Shown here: positions 1-11,851 of the stretch, piece by piece
How the letters are laid out: each line of letters opens with the position of its first letter
Numbering within the stretch: the stretch's first letter is position 1
Assembly (NCBI RefSeq): GCF_013282805.1
Contig: NZ_CP054038.1
Location: 1 to 64,000 of the forward strand
Direction: 5' to 3'
From: Microbacterium hominis
GTDB taxonomy: Bacteria; Actinomycetota; Actinomycetes; Actinomycetales; Microbacteriaceae
Length of the DNA: 64,000 nucleotides
Notes under the pieces: model-generated
What the model was told of the DNA's origin: nothing
Seen by the model: the letters and a program-made list of their open reading frames with translations, nothing else
Databases searched by the model: none
Position numbers and translations under genes: made by a program

Positions 1-1479
1 ATGTCACTGCACGAGAATCCGGATGTCCCGGTATGGACTGCGGTGCTGGGCGAACTCGCCGCCGACGATCGCATCGGCCCCCAGCTGCAGGGGTTCCTGA
101 ACCTCGCCGTACCCCAGGGAGTCATGGGCGGCACGCTGTACCTCGACGTGCCTAATGACCTGACCGCGGCGCAATTCACGAAGCGGATGCGCGTGCCGAT
201 CATGGAGGGGCTCGCCCGCGTCGCGAACAGCGTGCCCGAACCGGCCACCAGCTTCCGCGTCGTCGTGAATCCGGAGCTCGCCGACATGCAGTTCACGGCT
301 CCCATCGCAGTGCAGTCGGTGGCGGCATCCGCGTCGTCGTCCCCGATTTCATCCACAGGCTCATCCACAGGCTCATCCCCGATCTCACCGACGATTTCCC
401 GACCGGGAATGGAAGATCCGGTGGATGCCGTCGGCTCGGTCTCCCGCAGCGATACGCGTCTGAATCCGAAGTACACGTTCGACAACTTCGTCATCGGCCA
501 ATCCAACCGATTCGCCCACGCGGCCGCCGTCGCCGTCGCCGAGGCGCCCGCAAAGGCCTATAACCCGCTCTTCATCTACGGCGACTCGGGCCTGGGCAAG
601 ACCCATCTTCTCCACGCGATCGGCGACTACGCGCTGAGCCTCTACGCCGGCATCCGCGTCCGCTACGTCTCGAGCGAGGAGTTCACGAACGATTTCATCA
701 ACTCGATCGCGAACAACCGTGGATCCGCGTTCCAGGCGCGCTACCGCGACGTCGACATCCTCCTGATCGACGACATCCAGTTCCTGCAGGGTCGCGCCGA
801 GACCCAGGAGGCGTTCTTCCACACGTTCAACACGCTGCACGATCACGACAAGCAGGTCGTGATCACCAGCGACGTGCCGCCCAAGCACCTCACGGGCTTC
901 GAGGACCGCATGCGCAGCCGCTTCGAGTGGGGCCTCATCACCGACGTGCAGGCGCCCGACCTCGAGACCCGCATCGCGATCCTCCGCAAGAAGGCGCAGT
1001 CCGAGCGGCTCCACATCCCCGACGAGGTGCTCGAGTACATCGCGACCGTGGTGTCGAGCAACATCCGCGAACTCGAAGGCGCCCTCATCCGCGTCTCCGC
1101 CTTCGCGAGCCTCAACCGCTCGACGCTGGACATGTCGCTGGCGCAGACCGTGCTGCGCGACATCGTCGACCAGGACGACGCGAACATCATCTCGCCGACC
1201 GACATCATCACGGCCACCGCCGCCTACTTCAAGCTCACCGTCGACGACCTGTACGGCTCGAGCCGCTCGCAGGCGGTCGCCACGGCCCGACAGATCGCGA
1301 TGTATCTGTGCCGGGAGCGCACGAACCTCTCGCTGCCCAAGATCGGCCAGCTCTTCGGCAATCGCGACCACACCACCGTGATGTACGCCTACAAGAAGAT
1401 CAGCGACCTCATGAAGGAGCGTCGCTCGATCTACAACCAGGTCTCGGAGATCACCGCTCAGCTCGGCCGCACGCGCTGA
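1..1479 (+). CDS. dnaA: Chromosomal replication initiator protein DnaA
   Basis: AAA+ ATPase that binds DnaA boxes and opens oriC. The 492 residues show an N-terminal domain I, a Ser/Pro-rich linker (about residues 100-135), the Walker A motif GDSGLGKT at 194-201, Walker B LLIDDIQF, and a C-terminal helix-turn-helix with the DnaA signature [14 protein letters not shown]. The window begins exactly at this ATG, so the promoter lies outside. The linker is encoded by short direct repeats containing TCATCCACA, one mismatch from a DnaA box. Length and domains are normal for actinobacteria. The gene faces oriC and dnaN, as usual in the phylum. Confidence 0.99.
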   Translation: MSLHENPDVPVWTAVLGELAADDRIGPQLQGFLNLAVPQGVMGGTLYLDVPNDLTAAQFTKRMRVPIMEGLARVANSVPEPATSFRVVVNPELADMQFTAPIAVQSVAASASSSPISSTGSSTGSSPISPTISRPGMEDPVDAVGSVSRSDTRLNPKYTFDNFVIGQSNRFAHAAAVAVAEAPAKAYNPLFIYGDSGLGKTHLLHAIGDYALSLYAGIRVRYVSSEEFTNDFINSIANNRGSAFQARYRDVDILLIDDIQFLQGRAETQEAFFHTFNTLHDHDKQVVITSDVPPKHLTGFEDRMRSRFEWGLITDVQAPDLETRIAILRKKAQSERLHIPDEVLEYIATVVSSNIRELEGALIRVSAFASLNRSTLDMSLAQTVLRDIVDQDDANIISPTDIITATAAYFKLTVDDLYGSSRSQAVATARQIAMYLCRERTNLSLPKIGQLFGNRDHTTVMYAYKKISDLMKERRSIYNQVSEITAQLGRTR

Positions 1480-1500
1480 CCCCGCGTCCCTCACACCCCG

Positions 1501-1539
1501 GAGCCCCGGTGCACGCCCCCTGCGTGTGCACCGGGGCTC
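1501..1539 (+). terminator. Hairpin terminator after dnaA
   Basis: A perfect 14-bp inverted repeat (GAGCCCCGGTGCAC, 1501-1514, and its complement at 1526-1539) with an 11-base loop lies 21 bases after the dnaA stop and is followed by TCTTG. It has no long T-run, which is common for high-GC actinobacterial terminators. It separates dnaA transcription from the DnaA-box region. Confidence 0.75.
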
Positions 1540-1582
1540 TTGACACGCCGTCGGACGCACGCCAAAATTCCCGTTCTTCACA

Positions 1583-1602
1583 TGTGGACAACTTGTGGAT
1601 AA
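1583..1602 (-). promoter_or_regulatory. Pair of adjacent DnaA boxes, left side of oriC
   Basis: On the minus strand these read TTATCCACAA (1602-1593) and TTGTCCACA (1591-1583). The first is the E. coli-type consensus, the second the form common in Streptomyces and relatives. They are separated by a single base. Confidence 0.8.
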
Positions 1603-1761
1603 CTGGGGATCGATGCCGGAACTCTGTGGGTGAATCGACGAAAGCCTGTGGATGACGTCGGGGGAGAGTGGATGCCGCGCCCGCCCGATCCCGAGGCCTT
1701 CCGCAGCCGCTCCACAACTCACAAGCATGTGGTTCCCGTCTCCCGACTGGCATCTCGAGAG

Positions 1762-1780
1762 TTATCCACACTTTCCACAG
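1762..1780 (+). promoter_or_regulatory. Pair of DnaA boxes, right side of oriC
   Basis: TTATCCACA at 1762-1770 is a perfect consensus box. TTTCCACAG at 1772-1780 is a near match in the same orientation. Both point opposite to the left-hand pair, giving the converging arrangement usual in bacterial origins. Confidence 0.8.
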
Positions 1781-1938
1781 CTGTTAACACCATGACAAGA
1801 AGAAAGAGAAGGGGGAGAGATCCGATGACCTCCTGGGGACAGTCGCCGTGCGAACGCCCTCTCCGCAACCGAAGCACTGGTTTCGGCGGTTCGTGCCACT
1901 AGCATGAGAAACCCCAACCCGCTGTCGAGGGAGCATTC

Positions 1939-3090
1939 GTGAAGTTCCACGTCAATCGCGATGTGTTCAGCGAGGCCGTGTCGTTCGTCGTCAAACTCCT
2001 GCCGCAGCGCAACCCGCAGCCGATCCTCGCGGGCGTGCTCATCGAGGCCGGCGCTCACGGCCTCTCGCTCGCGGCCTTCGACTACGAAGCCTCCGCACGA
2101 ACGACGATCGAAGCCACCGTCGACGAACCGGGCACGATCCTCGTGCACGGCCGTCTGCTGTCCGAGATCGCCAGTCGCCTGCCCAACGCGCCGATCCAGA
2201 TCGAGGTGGATGCCGAGGACGGCATCGTGCTCACGTGCGGCTCTGCGCGATTCACCCTGGCTTCGATGCCGGTGCAGGAGTACCCCGCCATTCCCGAAGT
2301 CAGCGGTGACTCCGGACTCGTCCCTGCGGAGGACTTCGCCACGGCCATCGCGCAGGTCGCGTTCGCCGCGTCGCGTGACGACGTGACCCCGGTGCTCACC
2401 GGCGTGCAGCTCGAAGTCACCGGCACCCGCCTCAGCCTGGTCGCCACCGACCGCTACCGCGTCGCGCTGCGGGAGATCCCGTGGGACGGCGGTGCTGCGG
2501 CATCCGATGAATCCACGACCGCGCTCGTACCGGCGCGCACGCTCACCGAGGTCGGCAAGACCTTCGCACACTCCGGAGACATCTCCGTCGCGTTCTCGGG
2601 ATCGGGCGATCGCGAGATCATCGCGTTCACCGCCGGCAACAAGACGGTCACGTCGCTGCTGATCAAGGGCAACTTCCCGCCGGTGCGCCGTCTCTTCCCC
2701 GACGTCAACGAGCACCACGCCGTCGTCAACACCGCCGACCTCACCGAGGCGGTGCGCCGCGTGTCGCTCGTGCTCGATCGGTCCGCACCGCTGCGGTTCA
2801 CGTTCACGACCGACAGCGTGTCGATGGATGCCTCGGGCACCGAGCAGGCGCGGGCATCGGAGTCGGTCGATGCGAACCTCGTCGGCGAGGATGTCACGCT
2901 CGGCCTGAACCCGCAGTACCTGCTCGAGTCCCTGTCGGCCGTCCGCAGCGAGTTCGTGCGGATCACGTTCACCTCGAGCGACAACGCGAACAAGCTCAGC
3001 CCGGTGCTGATCACCCCGCAGACCTCGGTCGACAAGGGTGGCGAGGAGTCGTTCAAGTACCTGCTGCAGCCCAACCTCCTTCTCAGGTGA
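1939..3090 (+). CDS. dnaN: DNA polymerase III sliding clamp, beta subunit
   Basis: Forms the ring-shaped dimer that tethers DNA polymerase III, and is the docking site for repair proteins. The 383-residue protein has the three-domain clamp architecture and starts with MKFHVNRDVFSEAV, typical of actinobacterial DnaN. The GTG start at 1939 is preceded by GAGGGAG at 1927-1933. It lies directly after oriC and before recF. The NucS protein encoded at 33.7-34.4 kb is a likely clamp partner, by analogy with other actinobacteria. Confidence 0.98.
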   Translation: MKFHVNRDVFSEAVSFVVKLLPQRNPQPILAGVLIEAGAHGLSLAAFDYEASARTTIEATVDEPGTILVHGRLLSEIASRLPNAPIQIEVDAEDGIVLTCGSARFTLASMPVQEYPAIPEVSGDSGLVPAEDFATAIAQVAFAASRDDVTPVLTGVQLEVTGTRLSLVATDRYRVALREIPWDGGAAASDESTTALVPARTLTEVGKTFAHSGDISVAFSGSGDREIIAFTAGNKTVTSLLIKGNFPPVRRLFPDVNEHHAVVNTADLTEAVRRVSLVLDRSAPLRFTFTTDSVSMDASGTEQARASESVDANLVGEDVTLGLNPQYLLESLSAVRSEFVRITFTSSDNANKLSPVLITPQTSVDKGGEESFKYLLQPNLLLR

Positions 3091-3118
3091 CGTCGGCGCC
3101 GATCATTAGGCTTGTCCG

Positions 3119-4276
3119 GTGATCGTGGAGCACCTGAACCTCGTCGACTTCCGCAACTATGCGGCCGCCGACGTGGCGCTCACCCACGGTCCGAACGTCT
3201 TCGTGGGCCGCAACGGTCAGGGGAAGACGAATCTCGCCGAAGCGATCGCGTTCTTCGCGACGCTCGGATCGCACCGCGTGACCTCGGATGCGCCGATGGT
3301 CCGCGACGGCGCCGAGTCCGCGATCGTGCGGGCCCGACTCGCCCACGGCGAGCGGCGCGTGCTCCTGGAGGTGCAGGTCAACCGGCAGGGATCGAACAAG
3401 GCACGGGTCAACGGCGCCGCGGTCAAGCCCGCCGAGCTTCCCCGCTACGCGCAGGTGGTGCTCTTCGCACCGGAAGACCTGCAGATCGTGCGCGGCGATC
3501 CGACAGCGCGCCGCCGCTTCGCCGACCAGCTGCTCGTGCAGCGCGCGCCGCGCATGTCGGGCGTGCTGGTGGATTACGACCGGGTGCTCAAGCAGCGCAC
3601 CGCGCTGCTCAAGTCCGCACGTGCGCGCGGAATGAGGCCCGACGCCCTGCCCACTCTCGATGTCTGGGACGACAAGCTCGTCGCACTCGGCACCGAGGTG
3701 ATCGAGGCGCGCCTCGCTCTGGCGAGCGATCTGTCCGGTCCGGTCGCGGCGGCGTACACGTCCATCGCGGGCGCCGATCACCGGCCCGAGCTCGAATGGG
3801 CCCTCTCCGTCGCCGGCGGCGATCCGGAGGAAGACGCCGATTCCGCGCGCGCCGAGGAGGCTCCGGCTCGCATCGCGGACCAGTTCCGCCGTTCCCTCGC
3901 CGACAAGCGCACCGCGGAGTTCGAGCGCGGCGTGACGCTGGTGGGACCGCACCGCGACGACCTGCGCCTTCGCGTGCGCGCGTTGCCGGTGAAGGGGTAC
4001 GCCTCGCACGGCGAATCGTGGTCGTTCGCCCTCGCGCTCCGCCTCGCCTCGGCGGAGCTGCTGCGCGCCGAGTCGCGGCTGGGCGATCCCGTGCTGATCC
4101 TCGACGACGTCTTCGCCGAGCTCGACGCCGATCGACGCTCGCGTCTGGCGGGCCTCGTCGCCGATTACGAGCAGGTCATCGTGACCGCCGCGGTCGAGGC
4201 GGATGTGCCCTCGGGTCTGCGTGCACGGCTCGTCCACGTCGAGGCGGGCACGATCGTGGAGTCGATGGATGCCTGA
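3119..4276 (+). CDS. recF: DNA replication and repair protein RecF
   Basis: SMC-like ATPase that loads RecA at gapped DNA. The 385-residue protein has Walker A GRNGQGKTN near residue 31, Walker B ILDDVFAELD near 328-337, and the N-terminal pattern MIVEHLNLVDFRNY expected of RecF. The GTG start at 3119 has no Shine-Dalgarno, but TAGGCT at 3107-3112 lies six bases upstream, so the transcript is probably leaderless from here. The 3' end overlaps the DUF721 gene by eight bases. Confidence 0.97.
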   Translation: MIVEHLNLVDFRNYAAADVALTHGPNVFVGRNGQGKTNLAEAIAFFATLGSHRVTSDAPMVRDGAESAIVRARLAHGERRVLLEVQVNRQGSNKARVNGAAVKPAELPRYAQVVLFAPEDLQIVRGDPTARRRFADQLLVQRAPRMSGVLVDYDRVLKQRTALLKSARARGMRPDALPTLDVWDDKLVALGTEVIEARLALASDLSGPVAAAYTSIAGADHRPELEWALSVAGGDPEEDADSARAEEAPARIADQFRRSLADKRTAEFERGVTLVGPHRDDLRLRVRALPVKGYASHGESWSFALALRLASAELLRAESRLGDPVLILDDVFAELDADRRSRLAGLVADYEQVIVTAAVEADVPSGLRARLVHVEAGTIVESMDA

Positions 4277-4787
4277 TCCCGACGACTCCGCACCGATCGC
4301 CGACCGCACCCAGGTGCCGGAGACGGTCGCGACCTACCTTCGGCTCCGCGGTCTCGAGCCGTCGCCGCGCGCCTATCGACGTAAGAAGCGCCGTCGCACC
4401 GAGGACGACGAGAACCAGCCGTTCACCTCGGGCCGCGACCCGCGCGGACTCGGCGACGTGCTCACGAATCTCACGCGCGAATCCGGTTGGGACGCCCAGT
4501 TGGCGCGCGAAGACGTGGTGCGGCTGTGGAGCGAGGTCGCCGGCGGAGACACCGCCGGGCACACCCGGCCGGTCGCCTTCAACGACGGCACGCTGACGGT
4601 TCAGGCTGATTCGACGGCGTGGGCGAAGCAGCTGCAGCTCATGCGCGCGCAGATCCTCACGGAGATCATCCGTCGCTTCCCGGAGGCGGGTATCAAATCG
4701 ATCCGCTTCATCGGACCGGACGTCCCCTCCTGGAAATGGGGTCCCAGAGCCATTCCAGGGCGGGGTCCGCGCGATACCTACGGCTGA
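4269..4787 (+). CDS. DUF721 family protein (DciA-like)
   Basis: A 172-residue protein of the DUF721 family, found between recF and gyrB throughout actinobacteria. DciA members help load the replicative helicase, so that role is a reasonable inference here. The N-terminal part is charged and probably disordered, with the basic stretch YRRKKRRR. The conserved domain spans about residues 55-150, with VRLWSEVAGG and the LTVQADSTAWAKQL region. The ATG at 4269 overlaps the recF stop, so translation is probably coupled. A start at 4203 inside recF is possible in frame but lacks support. Confidence 0.88.
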   Translation: MPDPDDSAPIADRTQVPETVATYLRLRGLEPSPRAYRRKKRRRTEDDENQPFTSGRDPRGLGDVLTNLTRESGWDAQLAREDVVRLWSEVAGGDTAGHTRPVAFNDGTLTVQADSTAWAKQLQLMRAQILTEIIRRFPEAGIKSIRFIGPDVPSWKWGPRAIPGRGPRDTYG

Positions 4788-4849
4788 ACCACGTCGGCTC
4801 TCGTCGGTGAAGGTTTGCGCGCGCCACAGGGGCGTACACGGCGCGTTGA

Positions 4850-6937
<2,088 letters not shown>

Positions 6938-6969
6938 GTCGGCGCCCACGGAACTGAGAACGAGAAGAC

Positions 6970-9519
6970 ATGGCTGACGAACAGCGCCCCACGCCCGAGC
7001 ACGATCACGGCCGGATCGACCAGGTCGACCTCCAGCTGGAGATGCAGCGGAGCTATCTCGACTACGCGATGGCGGTCATCATCGGCCGTGCCCTCCCCGA
7101 CGTGCGCGACGGCTTGAAGCCCGTGCACCGCCGCGTCATCTACGGCATGTACGACGGCGGGTTCCGTCCCGACAAGTCGTTCTCCAAGTGTGCCCGTGTC
7201 GTCGGCGAGGTCATGGGCCAGTATCACCCGCACGGCGACTCCGCGATCTACGACGCCCTGGTGCGCCTGGTCCAGCCGTGGTCGCTGCGCTACCCGCTCG
7301 CACAGGGCCAGGGCAACTTCGGCTCGCCCGGAAATATGGGGGCGGCCGCCCCGCGGTACACCGAGACGAAGATGGCTCAGCTCGCGCTCGAGATGGTGCG
7401 CGACATCGAAGAGGAGACCGTCGACTTCCAGGACAACTACGACGGCCAGACCCAGGAGCCGTCGGTCCTCCCGGCCCGGTTCCCGAACCTCCTCGTCAAC
7501 GGCTCCGTCGGCATCGCGGTCGGCATGGCCACGAACATCCCGCCCCACAACCTGCGGGAGGTGTCGGCCGGCGCGCTGTGGGCGCTCGAGAACCCCGACG
7601 CACCGCGCGAGGAGCTGCTCGACGCGCTCATGGAGCGCATCCCCGGCCCGGACTTCCCAACCGGCGCCCAGATCCTCGGAACGAAGGGCATCCGCGAGGC
7701 CTATCGCACCGGCCGCGGCTCGATCACCATGCGCGCCGTGGTGTCGATCGAGGAGATCCAGGGACGCACGTGCCTCGTGATCACCGAGCTGCCGTACCAG
7801 GTCAACCCCGACAACCTCGCCGTCAAGATCGGCGACCTCGCCCGCGAGGGCAAGATCACGGGCATCGCCGACATCCGCGACGAGACGAGCGACCGGACCG
7901 GTCAGCGACTCGTGGTCGTCCTCAAGCGGGATGCCGTCGCCAAGGTCGTGCTGAACAACCTGTACAAGCACACGCAGCTGCAGGAGAACTTCGGCGCGAA
8001 CATGCTCGCGATCGTCGACGGCGTGCCGCGCACTCTCGCCCTCGACGCGTTCATCACGCACTGGCTCGATCACCAGAGCGAGGTCATCGTCCGCCGCACG
8101 CGCTATCGCCTCCGCAAGGCCGAGGAGCGCATGCACATCCTGCGGGGCTACCTCAAGGCGCTGGATGCCCTCGACGAGGTCATCGCCCTCATCCGCCGCT
8201 CGCCTACGGTGCAGGATGCGAACGAAGGCCTGCAGGGACTCCTCGAGATCGACGAGATCCAGGCGCAGGCGATCCTCGACATGCAGCTGCGACGCCTGGC
8301 GGCGCTGGAGCGCCAGAAGATCGTCGACGAGGCGACCGAGCTCGAAGCGCGGATCGCCGACTACAACGAGATCCTCGCCGACCCGGCTCGACAGCGCGCG
8401 ATCGTCCGCGACGAGCTGACCGCGATCGTCGACAAGTTCGGCGATGACCGTCGCACACACATCCTGCACGGCTTCGACGGCGATGTCTCGATGGAAGACC
8501 TCATCGCCGAAGAAGAGGTCGTGGTCACCGTCACGCGTGACGGTTACATCAAGCGCACCCGCAGCGACAACTACCGCTCGCAGCACCGTGGCGGCAAGGG
8601 CGTGAAGGGTGCGCAGCTGCGCGCAGACGACGTCGTCGAGCACTTCTTCGTGACGACGACGCACCACTGGCTGCTCTTCTTCACCACCAAGGGGCGTGTC
8701 TACCGCTCGAAGGCCTACGAACTCCCCGAGGCCGGACGTGATGCGAAGGGTCAGCATGTGGCCAACTTCCTCGCGCTCCAGCCCGACGAGGAGATCGCGC
8801 AGATCCTCGATATCCGCGACTACAGCGTCGCGACCTACCTCGTGCTGGCCACCGAGGGCGGCCTGGTGAAGAAGACCCGCCTGACCGAGTACGACACCAA
8901 CCGCCAGGGCGGCGTCATCGCCATCAAGCTGCGCGAGGGCGACGAGGTGGTCAGCGCGCTGCTGGTCGACCAGGGCGATGACATCCTGCTCATCAGCCGC
9001 CACGGCATGTCGCTGCGCTTCACGGCGTCGGATGACGCCCTGCGGCCGATGGGTCGATCGACCGAAGGCGTCAAGGGAATGTCGTTCCGGGATCGCGACA
9101 GCCTGCTGTCGGCATCGGTCGTCAGCGACTCCGGATTCGTGTTCGTCGTCACCGAGGGCGGCTACGCGAAGCGCACCGCGGTCGAGCAGTACCGCATCCA
9201 GAGCCGTGGCGGACTGGGCATCAAGGTGGCCAAACTGCACGAGGATCGCGGCGACCTGGCGGGCGGTCTGATCGTCTCCGAGGACGACGAGGTCTTGGTG
9301 GTTCTTGCCAGCGGCAAGGTGGTACGCTCTGCCGTGGCCGAGGTGCCCGCCAAGGGCCGCGACACCATGGGTGTCGTTTTCGCACGTGCCGGCGATGACG
9401 ATCGCATCCTCGCGATCGCCCGCAACGGAGAGCGCGGCATCGGCGAAGAGACTGAGGCCGTCGAGGCGGACAACCCCCCGGCCGCCCCCGAGATCCCCGA
9501 AGAGAGTGTTGACGCATGA
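6970..9519 (+). CDS. gyrA: DNA gyrase subunit A
   Basis: DNA-breaking and rejoining subunit of gyrase. The 849-residue protein contains the active-site tyrosine in APRYTETK and the quinolone-resistance region [15 protein letters not shown], with Ser and Asp at the key sites, which suggests no classical resistance change. The C-terminal beta-pinwheel follows, with the GyrA box as [10 protein letters not shown] (His at the second position, where Arg is common). The ATG at 6970 follows gyrB closely. The 3' end overlaps the DUF3566 gene by four bases (ATGA). Confidence 0.98.
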   Translation: MADEQRPTPEHDHGRIDQVDLQLEMQRSYLDYAMAVIIGRALPDVRDGLKPVHRRVIYGMYDGGFRPDKSFSKCARVVGEVMGQYHPHGDSAIYDALVRLVQPWSLRYPLAQGQGNFGSPGNMGAAAPRYTETKMAQLALEMVRDIEEETVDFQDNYDGQTQEPSVLPARFPNLLVNGSVGIAVGMATNIPPHNLREVSAGALWALENPDAPREELLDALMERIPGPDFPTGAQILGTKGIREAYRTGRGSITMRAVVSIEEIQGRTCLVITELPYQVNPDNLAVKIGDLAREGKITGIADIRDETSDRTGQRLVVVLKRDAVAKVVLNNLYKHTQLQENFGANMLAIVDGVPRTLALDAFITHWLDHQSEVIVRRTRYRLRKAEERMHILRGYLKALDALDEVIALIRRSPTVQDANEGLQGLLEIDEIQAQAILDMQLRRLAALERQKIVDEATELEARIADYNEILADPARQRAIVRDELTAIVDKFGDDRRTHILHGFDGDVSMEDLIAEEEVVVTVTRDGYIKRTRSDNYRSQHRGGKGVKGAQLRADDVVEHFFVTTTHHWLLFFTTKGRVYRSKAYELPEAGRDAKGQHVANFLALQPDEEIAQILDIRDYSVATYLVLATEGGLVKKTRLTEYDTNRQGGVIAIKLREGDEVVSALLVDQGDDILLISRHGMSLRFTASDDALRPMGRSTEGVKGMSFRDRDSLLSASVVSDSGFVFVVTEGGYAKRTAVEQYRIQSRGGLGIKVAKLHEDRGDLAGGLIVSEDDEVLVVLASGKVVRSAVAEVPAKGRDTMGVVFARAGDDDRILAIARNGERGIGEETEAVEADNPPAAPEIPEESVDA

Positions 9520-9920
9520 GCACGGTAGCCGACAAGCTCGCGAGAAAGTCCAGCCACAAGACCACCGCCAAGCAGGTGCGCCTGCGCCTGGTGTACGTCG
9601 ACTTCTGGTCGGCTGTGAAGCTCTCGTTCCTCGCCGCGATCGCGATCGCGATCGTCACCGTCGTCTCGATGGTCATGGTGTACCTCGTCGTGCAGACCAC
9701 CGGTCTGATCGATCAGGCTGACGAGTTCCTGGGCAGCTTCTCCGACGGGAGCTTCCTGCTTTCGCAGTTCGTGAGCCTCCCGCAGGTGCTCGCGTTCTCG
9801 GCGGTCGTCGCCATCCTCAACCTCGTCGTCGTCACGGTGCTCGGCGCCGTCATGGCGGGCATCTACAACCTCGCGGTGAAGGTGACCGGCGGACTGCTGG
9901 TCGGGTTCACCTCCAACTGA
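9516..9920 (+). CDS. DUF3566 transmembrane protein
   Basis: A 134-residue membrane protein of the DUF3566 family, regularly found after gyrA in actinobacteria (compare Rv0007). The N-terminus is short and basic. Two hydrophobic segments follow at about residues 35-60 and 87-115. The start overlaps the gyrA stop in an ATGA arrangement, so it is translationally coupled to gyrase. Its function is not established. Conservation next to gyrA and the membrane location are the only clues. Confidence 0.9.
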   Translation: MSTVADKLARKSSHKTTAKQVRLRLVYVDFWSAVKLSFLAAIAIAIVTVVSMVMVYLVVQTTGLIDQADEFLGSFSDGSFLLSQFVSLPQVLAFSAVVAILNLVVVTVLGAVMAGIYNLAVKVTGGLLVGFTSN

Positions 9921-9962
9921 TCAGCGCTCTCGATCGGCCGAAAAGACCCCTGGCGCCCTCGA

Positions 9963-9992
9963 TTGGGTAATTCGACGAGAGTCAGGTAAAGT
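9963..9992 (+). promoter_or_regulatory. Probable promoter of the tRNA-Ile/tRNA-Ala operon
   Basis: TTGGGT at 9963-9968 and TAAAGT at 9987-9992, 18 bases apart, form a plausible sigma-70-type promoter about 30 bases before tRNA-Ile. Assigned by spacing and position only. Confidence 0.5.
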
Positions 9993-10024
9993 CTTGGAGG
10001 TTGACAGCGAGAGCTGATCACAAC

Positions 10025-10098
10025 GGGGCTATAGCTCAGGCGGTTAGAGCGCTTCACTGATAATGAAGAGGTCCCAGGTTCAAGTCCTGGTAGCCCCA
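10025..10098 (+). tRNA. tRNA-Ile (anticodon GAT)
   Basis: A 74-nt cloverleaf with acceptor stem GGGGCTA/TAGCCCC, the D-arm TAGCTCAGGCGGTTAGAGC, anticodon stem CTTCA/TGAAG and loop CTGATAA (anticodon GAT at 10059-10061), and T-arm loop GTTCAAGTC. The discriminator A is at 10098 and CCA is encoded at 10099-10101. It lies 17 bases before tRNA-Ala. Confidence 0.97.
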
Positions 10099-10115
10099 CC
10101 ACATAACTGAAATTC

Positions 10116-10188
10116 GGGGCCTTAGCTCAGTTGGTAGAGCGCCTGCTTTGCAAGCAGGATGTCAGGAGTTCGAATCTCCTAGGCTCCA
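10116..10188 (+). tRNA. tRNA-Ala (anticodon TGC)
   Basis: A 73-nt cloverleaf with acceptor GGGGCCT/AGGCTCC, including the G3:U70 pair that is the alanine identity element. The anticodon stem is CCTGC/GCAGG with loop TTTGCAA (anticodon TGC at 10149-10151), and the T-loop contains GTTCGAATC. CCA is not encoded. The Ile-Ala pair after gyrA is conserved in actinobacteria. Confidence 0.97.
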
Positions 10189-10198
10189 CAGTCAGAGA

Positions 10199-10226
10199 GA
10201 GCCCGCCGATCGGCGGGCTCTTCTCG
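10199..10226 (+). terminator. Terminator of the tRNA pair
   Basis: A perfect 22-base palindrome at 10199-10220 (GAGCCCGCCGA and its complement) is followed by a pyrimidine-rich tail TTCTCGTCTC. It lies ten bases after tRNA-Ala. Confidence 0.8.
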
Positions 10227-10258
10227 TCTCCGTCGCACGCGCCTCGATAGGGTGAAGC

Positions 10259-10711
10259 ATGGATCTGCGCGTCGCCGCCTATGCCATCATCACCGACGAC
10301 GACGGACGCGTGCTGCTGGCGCACTGGAACGAAGGCCGCCGCTCCGGATGGACGCTCCCGGGAGGCGGGATCGAGCCTGGGGAGGATCCCCTCGACGCGA
10401 TGCGCCGAGAGGTGCGCGAGGAGACGGGCTTCCGCGTCGTCAGCGACGGCTTGCTCGGCATCCACTCGCGTGTCATCCCCGCTGCCCATCGCACGAGCGA
10501 GGACACAGACGTGCCGCTGCACGCGATCCGCATCGTCTACCGCGCGAGCATCATCGGCGGCCGGCTGCGCAACGAAGTCGATGGATCGACCGACCGCGCC
10601 GAATGGTTCGCCCCGCACACCATCGACGCGCTCCACAAGGTCAAGCTGGTGGGCGTCGGGCTGGAGATGGCCGGCATCGCGACCCGAGCGCCGTCAATCG
10701 ATCGGCTGTGA
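10259..10711 (+). CDS. NUDIX hydrolase
   Basis: Hydrolyses nucleoside diphosphates linked to another moiety; the substrate cannot be read from the sequence. The 150-residue protein has a complete NUDIX box at residues 36-58 (Gly36, Glu42, then REVREETGF), within the usual beta-alpha-beta core. TAGGGT at 10248-10253 lies five bases before the ATG and no Shine-Dalgarno is visible, so the mRNA is probably leaderless. The 3' end overlaps the convergent YbaK-family gene by 18 bases. Confidence 0.93.
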   Translation: MDLRVAAYAIITDDDGRVLLAHWNEGRRSGWTLPGGGIEPGEDPLDAMRREVREETGFRVVSDGLLGIHSRVIPAAHRTSEDTDVPLHAIRIVYRASIIGGRLRNEVDGSTDRAEWFAPHTIDALHKVKLVGVGLEMAGIATRAPSIDRL

Positions 10712-11167
10712 GATGTCGGCGACGGTCGCACCGTAGGCGCTGATGAGGTCATCGGCCTCGACGAACATGCTGTAGCCGTGGGCCCCCGCGCCCATCGCGA
10801 TGCGCTCTCCGACGATGCGCTCGTCGGCGAACACCGGCCAGTCCGTCGTGCTGCCGACCGGGACGATCGTGCCCCGCTCGTAGCCCGTCGCCGCCAGCGC
10901 GCGCGCCGGGTCGGGCAATTGGAGCTTGTTCACTCCGACCACGGCGCGCAGCTTCGGCCACGAGATCGCCCGGTCGCCGGGCACCAGCGCGAACAGGTAC
11001 GTGTCGTCGCTGCGTTTGACCACGAGCGTCTTCACGATGCCCGACGGAGGGATGCCGAGGATCTCGGCCGCCTCCGGAAGCGACTTCGCGGCCGGGCGCT
11101 CGCGGAACTCCACCGGGAGACCGCGGGCGTCGGCCGCGTCGCGAATTCTCGCGAGAGGGTCGGTCAC
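10694..11167 (-). CDS. YbaK/EbsC family (aminoacyl-tRNA deacylase-like) protein
   Basis: A 157-residue YbaK-domain protein. Family members remove mischarged amino acids from tRNA (Cys-tRNAPro deacylase and relatives). The conserved lysine region appears as GIVKTLVVKRSD, with NKLQLPDP and the glycine-rich GAGAHGYSMF segment near the C-terminus. The GTG start at 11167 overlaps the stop of the upstream gene (GTGA), so the two minus-strand genes form an operon. The 3' end overlaps the convergent NUDIX gene. The exact tRNA substrate is not determined. Confidence 0.9.
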   Translation of the reverse strand: MTDPLARIRDAADARGLPVEFRERPAAKSLPEAAEILGIPPSGIVKTLVVKRSDDTYLFALVPGDRAISWPKLRAVVGVNKLQLPDPARALAATGYERGTIVPVGSTTDWPVFADERIVGERIAMGAGAHGYSMFVEADDLISAYGATVADISQPID

Positions 11168-11754
11168 GCGTCGGGAGCGCGCAGCGGGTCGTCGGCGACC
11201 CAGAGCTCGTCATCGGCGCGCAGCGTCTGCCACGCGGCGTAGATGACACCCGCTGCCGCGGCGATGCCGAGGATCAGTGCGATCACCCCGCCGGCGCCCA
11301 TGCCCTGCTTCTGGGATGCCGGCTCGATCGCGGACAGCTTCTTCGAGAGCTTCTTGGTGGCGCTCTTCGAATACTTGTCGGCCTTCTTGGCGTAGGTCTT
11401 GGCGTCGGGCATCTGCAGACCCTTGCCGGCGGCGAGACGCTCGCGCGTCTCGTTCGCGGCATCCCAGACAGACAGGGCCGAGCCGACCACGGCACCGGCC
11501 GTGGGCACGATCTTGTTCTCGAGCACGTTCTTCGAGTACTTCATGCTCTTGTCGACATAAGGTGCGGCGTACTGGTCGTACGTGGCCTGCACGGTGGGGG
11601 CCACCTGCTCGCGCCCGAAGTGGCCGAGCTGTCTGCTCGCCTCGCGCGCCACCGAGGCAGCCTCTCCGACCAGAACCTGCTGAGACTCCCACAGCGTGTT
11701 GGCCTGCTTCTGCAGCTGCTTGAGTTCCTTCTTGCGCTTACGGCTGAGGCTCAC
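11164..11754 (-). CDS. Hypothetical membrane-anchored protein
   Basis: A 196-residue protein of unknown function. GTG at 11754 was chosen because GGGAGGG lies five bases upstream; an in-frame ATG at 11850 would give a longer form overlapping the ppiA promoter. The N-terminus is strongly basic (SRKRKKELKQLQKQ) and probably helical, the middle is rich in Ala, Lys and Tyr, and one transmembrane helix follows at about residues 160-182, ahead of an acidic C-terminal tail. Its 3' end overlaps the YbaK gene start. No enzymatic motif is recognised. Confidence 0.75.
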   Translation of the reverse strand: MSLSRKRKKELKQLQKQANTLWESQQVLVGEAASVAREASRQLGHFGREQVAPTVQATYDQYAAPYVDKSMKYSKNVLENKIVPTAGAVVGSALSVWDAANETRERLAAGKGLQMPDAKTYAKKADKYSKSATKKLSKKLSAIEPASQKQGMGAGGVIALILGIAAAAGVIYAAWQTLRADDELWVADDPLRAPDA

Positions 11755-11851
11755 AGTGCCCTCCCGGTAGATGGGGACGTCGGTGCGACCCATCTTGCCA
11801 GAGGTCTCCGGCAACGGGAGGGGTTGGCACGAACTCTGAGACAATGGCACA

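Larger units (their letters stand above)
1540..1938. other. oriC: Origin of replication (oriC), dnaA-dnaN intergenic region
   Basis: About 400 bases without a gene, between dnaA and dnaN. The region holds several DnaA-box sequences in both orientations: TGTGGACAA at 1583-1591 and TTGTGGATAA at 1593-1602 on the left, TGTGGATGA at 1647-1655, and TTATCCACA at 1762-1770 plus TTTCCACAG at 1772-1780 on the right. The right-hand group is followed by TGTTAAC and an A-rich purine tract (about 1791-1818), a candidate unwinding region. Position, box density and gene context match known actinobacterial origins. The -10 TAGCAT at 1900-1905 probably drives dnaN. Confidence 0.9.
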
